Shown here: positions 56,858-64,000 of the stretch, piece by piece
Layout of the letters: each line of letters opens with the position of its first letter
Position numbering within the stretch: the first letter of the stretch is position 1
Source: Cryptomeria japonica
Lineage: Eukaryota; Streptophyta; Pinopsida; Cupressales; Cupressaceae
Direction: 5' to 3'
NCBI RefSeq assembly: GCF_030272615.1
Contig: NC_081414.1
Location: 663,538,938 to 663,602,937, forward strand
DNA length: 64,000 bases
The notes under the pieces: model-generated
Database searches by the model: none
What the model was told of the DNA's origin: nothing
What the model saw: only the letters and a program-made list of their open reading frames with translations
Translations under genes and position numbers: made by a program

Positions 56858-57172
56858 GTTAAAAATCCTATTTTTATAAATCTTGATGATGATATAGATG
56901 AAAATGTTATTCATGATGAAAATGTTACTCCTCTTGCTTCTGATAGTGAATATGAACTTGTTGATATTGATAACCATTTATCTAATGAATTTTCTAAAGC
57001 ACTTATCCTAGCTCCTAGACAAGAACAACGTGGCTTGGAACATGAACATAGCCCTTGTTTGGATCTTGTGATAGCTCCATCTACTATGTTGGATGTTCCT
57101 CCTCTGGCGTGTTCCCTGCCTTCCCGAAACATTGATCAGCAAGATCGGGGGGTAGATGACGTGCTAGACTAG
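56858..57172 (+). other. In-frame extension of the gag-protease frame beyond a TGA
   Basis: After the TGA at 56,855-56,857 the same frame stays open for 104 codons to TAG at 57,170. It is acidic (INLDDDIDENVIHDEN, SDSEYELVDIDNHLSNEF) and looks like genuine coding sequence. Either the TGA is a recent nonsense mutation and the ancestral protein had about 1147 residues, or there is readthrough. Composition favours a former continuous frame. Confidence 0.7.
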
Positions 57173-57909
57173 TTTCATTAGCATAGCAGATTCTCTCCTC
57201 CTCTCTTGTGTTACTTCTTCTATGTGTTATTCTCATTCTTCTATTTGTTGTCCTTAGTGTTGTCTACTTGAGGACGATGCAAAGCATTGAGATCTCTTGA
57301 TCTCTCTCATGTTGACTCAAAAGACACATGTGTTCCCTTCTTCTAGGTGACCTTCCTTGATTGGGGAATGAAGAACAATTATGCATACATACATATGATA
57401 TACATGAATTATCATACAGCATACTGACCCCGAGGAAAGCGAAGTTACCTTGTGCTTTGTGTTTTGTGTCTATTATCCTTGGGTTTATCTCACACTTGGG
57501 GGCTAAATCCTTGTGATAATGTGCTCCTTTCCTTTCTCATTCTTATGTGTATCACTATGTTAAAAAAATCACCCCCGTTGAGGCATGTGCGATCGCTTTA
57601 ACGTAGGGGGGCATACACCCTGTCTATCCCTTCAGGATACATGAAAATTTCTTGGAGAACTCAGCTTTGCCTTGAAAATTTTTGGTATTTCTCTTGCATG
57701 ACTCATAGTGAGGGAACCTTACTACTGACAGTCATGGTTCTCCCTCATGATCTTCCCTTTTACTTTGTCAATCGAAGTCGTAAGATCCTTAGTCCACTGG
57801 GGGCTTGGTGTGTCTTGCCTCCTTGACGTGGTGAAAGTCTTTCAATGTTGTTTCCTTGTACTCTACTGGAAGTATGAGCATACATACTCCCGCTAAAGTG
57901 GGGGCTAAA
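57173..57909 (+). other. 3' untranslated region and polypurine tract of the gag-only element
   Basis: No gene. The segment ends AAAGTGGGGGCTAAA just before the 3' LTR; this is the polypurine tract expected to prime plus-strand synthesis. A second GGGGGCTAAATCC lies at about 57,499, a possible older or internal copy of the same tract. Confidence 0.75.
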
Positions 57910-59167
57910 TGTAGCGTCCTAAAATTGTGACACTTGCAATTTTGACTGCATTTCGGTCTTCACGATGGCGACGCAACACGGAACCTGAATGGAGACCCCG
58001 AAACCTGATTATGACACTGAAAACTGCATTTTCTTGCACCCTGGCCTGAACCTCCTTTGTACCCTGCTATCCCGGGAGGTGGGACCAGAGCGCCCAGCGC
58101 CCTGGTCCTTCAAGACCAGGGCGCCCAGCGCCCTGGTCCCCCAGGACCATGGCGCCCAGCGCCCTGGTCCCTGGGTCCTATTTTGGGCCCGGTCTCTTTT
58201 GGACTTCGGGTCTTTATGTTTGCAAATTGGAAAATTATCTTTCCTGGTCGGCCTAAGGTCGGGAAAATCAGTCTATCAGCCCTAATTGACAAGTATATAA
58301 ACTACATTTTCCTCTTTCATTTGAGATGATGGAAAAGGCGTGGAAACTATACTCAAGCATTCAAGCATTCAAGCATTCCTTCAAGCAATTGATCATTTCA
58401 AGTCTCCATTCAAGGCTAAGTGTTGCATTCAAGGCAAGGATTCAACCATTGAAGAGGAGATCACATACTACATGCTACAACATACAACATACAACATCTA
58501 TACCTTCGCACATAAGGATACAAACATCCTTACAACAAGGTATTAGTACTTGTTTTACATTACAGACATTTACATTTACAGTATTACTCATTTCTTGGTT
58601 AATTCCAAAACCGGGGTTTGACCTAAAGGCAAACCCCTAATCCCTAACCCCCCAATCGTCTTTGCTTTTCTGTGTGTAGGTTGTAGGTACGCGGCTGAAA
58701 TTGAAGATCTGGAATCCTTGTGCAGAGACGAACAGATCCCCCTTCGTTTCGCGGATTTTTCGGAGGACCCTGGCGCTCGGGCGCCATCATCTTGACAACT
58801 TTCGCTCAAATTTGTAGGACAACACCATATCGACATTTTACTGCTAATTCCAGGTCCGCAGCTTCATCCTATATCCCTATCTCAGTTTATAAGTGAATCT
58901 TTGTCACTTTCTATGCATTCCTAGCTTAATTCTTCTATCAACATTCTTTACAAAAGAGGGTAGCCTTGCTGTCATAACCCTTGAAACTCATTTAGCATCC
59001 AATCTTGCATTGCATGGGATTGGATCTTGTGGGTTTCAACCCCTCTTTTGAATGTAAAGTCTCTCCCCTAAGTGAAAACCATCAACCCTAGTGAATCTCC
59101 CTTCTCTCTCCTTGGAGTTGGAAGAGGGGAGAGCAACTAGGGTTCGATCGCGATTTTCCGCTTTACA
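57910..59167 (+). repeat. 3' LTR of the gag-only element
   Basis: 1258 bp, almost identical to the 5' LTR but about 31 bp longer because the GCGCCCAGCGCCCTGGTCC unit occurs three times (58,090-58,175) instead of twice. Scattered single-base differences are visible, for example TTTGACTGC against TTCGACTGC near the start. It ends TTTACA and is followed by the ATATC duplication. Confidence 0.93.
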
Positions 59168-59340
59168 ATATCAACGCCATATCAATGCATGTCATAAATC
59201 ATCATCCATAACACATCACATGTGAGTTAGAGAAATCAATGCCATATATATATATATCTCAAAAATGGTCAAAATATACAAGGGGTATCATGTCTATCAA
59301 AATACAACAAAAGGATCAAAATACAATAGATACAAGTCTC

Positions 59341-62300
59341 TCAAGTATGACTATCACCGGAGGCTGACGGTCTCGCAGTAGATGTACCAGCTCTTGGATA
59401 TCCCCCAGGTGGATCATGTTGAGAAGGCCCTGTAACACCTCTTCTCTCTATCCCTGTATGACTCCGAGAAGATCGACCGGCTGCATAGCTATGAGCTCTA
59501 TGCTCTCTAGGGACTAGCTCCTCATATAACCACCTGTAGTACTCAACCTCCTTGGCCATATACCATTTCTCCCTCAGTGTGTCCCACATTGGGGTACCAC
59601 CTATTTCTCTCTGCAATCTCATTGCAAGCTCCTCTGCTCGGCCCCGATGCTCTCTCTTTGTATCCTACTCTGTCGTAATCTATGTAATCTAGCATTGTTG
59701 TGATAGCACTTGTGCCTGTAGATGATGCACTATGACTTGTAGGGATCTAATCTATGAGTCCAATCGATGGGTGGGTACCCTAATCTGAACGAGTACCTAT
59801 GTCATGATCCCACCCATACCTATCCCTATCTGAGGTATCGATGGAGGTAGAACGTCCAATCTCCTCCTTTGGACGAGTCACCTATCATCCTCTATACCCT
59901 CCACCACCACTAACACAACACCTACCCTACCCGCACCACCAACACCAAGGAGAATTCCTCCTCCTCTCCCTCCATCCCCTCCTCATCCTCTATCTCTCCC
60001 TCCATCACCCCCTCATCCTCTATCCCTCCCCAAACCTCCTCTATCACCTCCTCCTCCTCCTCCCCCTCCTCCATCACCTCCTCCATCATCCCCACCTCCC
60101 TCTCTAACCTCCTCTCCCTCCTCATCTCTCAGTCTAACTCCCCCTCACCTCTCTAGCTTCTCATCCTCCTCATCATCAAAAGAAGGTAACATCTCTGTTG
60201 GATCCAATATCTGTGCCATTGCATGTGCCATGAAGTAGGTCAAGAACTCCTCTATCATCCCTGCATCAACAACCCCAGTTCTGTAGTCCCAGATCTGGCC
60301 TACCAATTTCATGTAATCCTCTACTCCTGCTACGCTATCCACTGTGGTCCCCCACTCAGGCACATCCTATCTCTGGTGAGCATATAAACACGCTCCCTAT
60401 GGTATCTCTTGATGTCTCCCATATAGTCGCTACACACGGCTATGCAAAAATTGCTCAATGATAAAGGGCGTCCGCCCAATCAAATGTCTAGACATATACA
60501 CATAGGGCATCTCTAGCCCGTCCTTAGCCCACACCTCACAATCCATATATGCTCTCTAGATGACCATATCAATATCATCCAATACTCTCCACTAGTGCTC
60601 TAGTTTTCCCAGCTTACGCTGGAAAACTATACTTGTATACCCATATGCATATGCTCGACCAACCGACCTATCCCTGTCTGCAAGTGGCCTTGCTGCAGCA
60701 ATATGCTCCCAGGCCCACACCTATAATAAGGTCACCCCCGCTGATAAAATCATGTATCCCAGATACACTACCTCGTGCAACTCCTTGTAAAGGTGTGCTA
60801 ACAGGCAGGACCCCCATGCAAACCCGCGTCCCTGTGTAACCATGTCCTCCAAAACCAATCCCCATCCCACAGCTAGTCCCTTCAACCAACGGTCGGGACA
60901 CAAAAATCCACCAATGAAACCTGCTAGAACAAAGGGTAAAGGAGCATAGTCCAGATCCACAAACTCCTACCATGGGATCTCATATCTACAAATCTAATTA
61001 TCCTAGAAGATGCGATAGAGAGGCTCTATCCCACCCTCCTTAGTCTGCTCATATGGCAACAAGGCCCCCACAATTGAAATCCCTAGAATGCGATAACAAT
61101 CCTCAGGTGTGACTGTTATCTCGCTAGTAGCCAAATGGAAGGTGTTCGTGCCACTATGCCACCTCTCCGCCAAAGCTGTCAACAAACCCCAGTTAATGAT
61201 ATACCGAGGCATGTCTAGTAAAGAAGTCAAACCACATCTCTGAATCACATCCCTATCAGCCTATGACAATCACAGAATCAATGACCACGGTTGCAGAAAT
61301 CACTCTCATGACTAAAGTACACCAAGTTGTGCCTACAAAACAAACAAGTGTCCATCATCAGTTCCCACATCTATACGATATATCAAATCAAAATCAACTT
61401 GAAACAAAGAAGCATCAAATCAAGAACCATATCGAAAATCAAAGACCCATATCAAAAATAAAAGACCCACATTGACAATTTGACTCATATCGAGAAATCA
61501 TATCAAAGACCCATAATGTAAGCATCATATCGAGAAATCATATCAAAGACCCATAACGTAAACAATTCAAAATCCCTAACGCAAGGATCACATTAGGAAT
61601 CATATCAGAAATCAAGAATTGGAACTCATATCAGACATCAAATTCACATTGCAAGGCAAAAATCAAAGATCCATATCAATAGAAAATTAGGATCCTCATT
61701 CAAATAATCAATTAGCTTGACACTTCATAACAAAATCAATTTCAGCAACTTCGCAATCATCATATCAAGACTCAAACATCATCATAGCAGGGAAAACATT
61801 GGCTCCAAACACATCCCAAAACACTCACTAGGCTTCTATCCATTCCTAAGCCATTTGCCTCATCTATTCCCCCCGTAACGCATTCTTCCAAGTCTTTTCT
61901 ACCCATTTTTTTACCCCACGCGCCAACACATCCCTCCCACACATTATGCTACTGGACATGCACCATCTTTCCTCACCTATGCACTATAATCTTTACTCTA
62001 AGAACTAAATGACCCTATGCACTAACTGGGGTTACCATCACGCTAACTCTCTTACCCTACATGCTAGTTCACCCTAAGCACTATCCTAAACCCACCACGC
62101 GCTCACCTATCAACCCTATGTGCTAAAAGACTAGACGCGCTATCTTAAACCTGCGATGCACTGTAGAATGCACTTAAGACGTTGACCTAGCTAGGTTACC
62201 CTACACGCTACTGACCTTATCGTATGCGCTACTGTAGACCGCCTATGCGCTAAAATAAAAAATTTGAGAACAAAAAATGAAAAATGTGATCAAAATCGAC

Positions 62301-62420
62301 AAAATTAATAAAAAACATGGTAAAATTTAGATGACTTACAGGTGGGCCATACACGGCAGGCCTCCTGTATTGACAAATATGCTCAAATCGGTGAGAAGCA
62401 TAAGGAACCGACATTTTCAT
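59341..62420 (-). pseudogene. Antisense plant mobile domain (PMD) gene inside the gypsy element
   Basis: Exon 1 (about 62,420-62,340) reads MKMSVPYASHRFEHICQYRR and then PAVYGPP before GTAAGT. The acceptor ATAG|GCT at 61,260 joins in frame to ADRDVIQRCGLTSLLDMPRY, giving an intron of 1079 bp. The PMD core follows: LTALAERWHSGTNTFHLATS, EITVTPEDCYRILGI (61.0-61.25 kb), WGSCLLAHLYKEL and GYMILSAGVTLL, a stop, then VWAWEHIAAARP (60.7-60.8 kb). The second half holds PEWGTTVDSVAG, an E/G-rich stretch (about 59.93-60.12 kb) and a Ser/Arg/Pro-rich C-terminus ending at 59,341. Several stops and shifts make it a pseudogene. PMD proteins (MAIN/MAIL family in plants) are often carried by transposons; antisense extra genes between pol and the 3' LTR are known in Tat elements. 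Confidence 0.8.
61900..62250. repeat. ATGCGCTA-type repeats in the intron of the antisense gene
   Basis: Recurrent words such as CACGCGCTCACC, CTATGTGCTAAAAGACTAGACGCGCTATC, CTACACGCTACTGACC, GTATGCGCTACTG and CTATGCGCTAAA, about every 20-35 bp. They are the reverse complement of the TAGCGCATA words in the element's leader (42.2-44.3 kb), so the two arrays face each other across the element. Confidence 0.65.
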
Positions 62421-62841
62421 CAAAGCTAAGATGTCACAATCACAAGGAGACAAATGTGCAAATGATAGGAATAGAATCACTTTTTACCTTTTTATAGGTT
62501 AAAATTTTAAAAGGGTTAGTAGGTGGGGCATGTATTTTTCTCATTTTCTCACTTTTAACCTTATCAAACATCATTTTTTGAGAGATGAATCAATTACGCT
62601 GCATTCAACACAATAAAAAATTCAAAATGCAATTAATTAAAAAACGCTCATCAAATCAACAAAAATTTCAACATCCTTGATTCATCTCCTGGGTGGGCAT
62701 CATCAATATCATTCATCAAATCTGGGGCATCATATCAACATCTCAACACATGACATCATATCAATCAAGTTTTGATAGCATATCCAACAAATTTTCTTTG
62801 AATCAACATGTGCACACACGTCACTTCAAAGAGGGGAAAAA

Positions 62842-64000
62842 TGTAGACGTATAAAAATGACCACTTTCCTAAGTGAATATTTAATATTCATTTTACCCCC
62901 ATTCCTCTATTTAATTAAATTCTTTATATTCATCTATTTGATTAAATGAATTATTTAATTAAGTTCACATAAGCCTTTCATAGCCTTTAATTAAATAAAT
63001 CACTTTATTTAATTAATTCCCCTTTCTCCCTTTTTAATTAAATTTACATTTAATTAAATTGGTCCTTGCAAGTAAATAAATCTAATTTATTTATTTTAAT
63101 CCCCCACTTGTATTTATGCAAGTTGAATCTATTTTTGTTGAAAGAAAGAAATTTTATTTTAATTCAAATCCTTTTCCCTCCACTTGCATTTTCCTACATC
63201 TCCCACTTGCCTCCCTAAATCCCTTCTAGATTCTTCTAATCAATTCTAATTTAGCATAATCCATCTCCTAAATATTGTCACATCCCTAACCAAAGGGAGG
63301 TCACTTCTCAAAGCCTCCAAAGTCTTTGAAAACCATTGAAGGCTTTATGTATTCAACAAGTTAACCTTCAAAGTCTTCATAACAATTAATGGTTAACTCA
63401 ACCTTCTTGCATGATTAGAGACTTTCTCTCTAACTCAACACCCATCTAACTCGAGGGTCTCATCAAGAATTCATGGCTTTACCCTTGGTTATCCCTTTAA
63501 CCCTTGTGCAAGAGTTTCTCCTTTGGGTAAAAGCTTAATCCAATGGATAACCCTAACCTAACCTTAACCTTTACCTCCTAAGGTAACCATAATGTCTTCT
63601 CAAGCATTTAATGCTTCTTACATTTTCTCTCAAGTAGTCTTTTGTTGACAATTGTCACCATTTCATTGGTGAGAATTGTAAACATTGATTGATAACTTTT
63701 AATCCCAACCCTTGTTAAGATTATCCAATCTTGACCATCCATTGCCCTATTTTTTCTATAAATAAATCTTTCATTCTCTCATTTTGAGATATCCAAGTTT
63801 CATGCATCTAATCTTTAGTCACTTTAAATCAATCATTTAACCTCTCTTTGAATAGAAATCATCTTAATAAGCATTTTAAGAAGCATTTCCATTATCATGG
63901 AATATTCATATTAGACTAATATATCATGTTAGGATAGGCTTTACTAATCCTTTATCTTATCATCATATTCCATGCTAGTTTAAATCATATTAGATTTAAT
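62842..64000 (+). repeat. 3' LTR of the gypsy element, cut by window end
   Basis: Starts TGTAGACGTATAAAAATGA after the polypurine tract GAGGGGAAAAA and aligns with 40,668 onward through AATATTTAATATTCATTTTA and later blocks to the window end. It shows base changes and small indels against the 5' LTR (for example a 12-bp difference near 62,950), so this element is clearly older than the gag-only one inside it. About 275 bp of the LTR should lie beyond the window. Confidence 0.88.

Larger units (their letters stand above)
51320..59167 (+). mobile_element. Young gag-protease-only LTR retrotransposon (TR-GAG type)
   Basis: A 7.85-kb element with near-identical direct LTRs (51,320-52,546 and 57,910-59,167), both TGTAGCGTCC..TTTACA, and a perfect 5-bp target duplication ATATC on each side (51,315-51,319 and 59,168-59,172). 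The single large frame encodes Gag plus a protease-like segment, with no RT, RNase H or integrase anywhere inside. Terminal-repeat elements with only a Gag domain (TR-GAG) are known in plants and depend on other elements for polymerase and integrase. It sits in the same orientation as the older gypsy element that it interrupts. LTR identity and the open frame mark it as one of the most recent insertions in the window. Confidence 0.92.
40668..64000 (+). mobile_element. Ty3/gypsy LTR retrotransposon resembling the Tat lineage, cut by window end
   Basis: Direct LTRs start at 40,668 and 62,842 (TGTAGACxTATAAAAATGA). In between are, in order, leader, gag, protease, a deleted RT, RNase H, a second RNase H, integrase, a post-pol region and an antisense plant mobile domain gene, then a polypurine tract (GAGGGGAAAAA) at 62,831. 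A second RNase H and extra antisense genes between pol and the 3' LTR are known traits of the Tat/Ogre/Retand lineage. Stops and shifts occur throughout and RT is gone, so the copy is defective. A younger gag-only element is inserted at 51,320. The full length would be about 23.6 kb with the insertion, near 15.7 kb without it. Confidence 0.85.

Overview
This is nuclear DNA from a large-genome land plant. It is AT-rich and has only degraded coding stretches, nested LTR retrotransposons, a plant-type LINE, a plant mobile domain gene and long GA microsatellites. No housekeeping gene, tRNA or rRNA was recognised. The density of old nested elements would suit a gymnosperm such as a conifer, but nothing in the window fixes the species.

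Layout. 1-9.1 kb: a 5'-truncated L1-type LINE on the minus strand (about 1.40-5.03 kb: end of the endonuclease, reverse transcriptase, zf-RVT, RNase H) and a separate plus-strand LINE ORF1 relic (7.44-8.56 kb). 9.15-29.99 kb: an old DNA transposon (the outer element) with a younger relative (the inner element, 17,503-28,172) inserted in it. Each carries the same two convergent genes: a DDE-type transposase, and a multi-exon gene B that matches no family I know. In both, gene B lies next to one terminus, while the transposase side has about 0.9 kb of spacer. Each has its own palindromic subterminal repeats. The inner element also holds GA tracts and a 733-bp tandem duplication; a Ty1/copia RNase H relic lies in the outer element's right arm.

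30-40.6 kb: relic DNA, a palindromic array of AAGGGGTCATATG units (35.09-36.35 kb), a 989-bp miniature element with related termini (37,296-38,284), and a third, diverged gene B copy (38.52-40.46 kb). 40,668 to beyond the window end: a Ty3/gypsy element resembling the Tat lineage. It has degraded gag-pol with two RNase H domains, most of its reverse transcriptase is deleted, and an antisense two-exon plant mobile domain gene lies between pol and the 3' LTR. Inside it, at 51,320-59,167, sits a young gag-protease-only LTR element (TR-GAG type) with nearly identical LTRs, a perfect 5-bp target duplication and an open 1042-codon frame.

The main candidate for an undescribed system is the two-gene transposon family: a D-D-E transposase with 88 and 38 intervening residues (motifs WSDNC and HGKGEHDGAG), the companion gene B, GGGT..TGCACAAAG-like termini and element-specific palindromic subterminal repeats. 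All domain calls rest on reading motifs by eye; no database search was possible.
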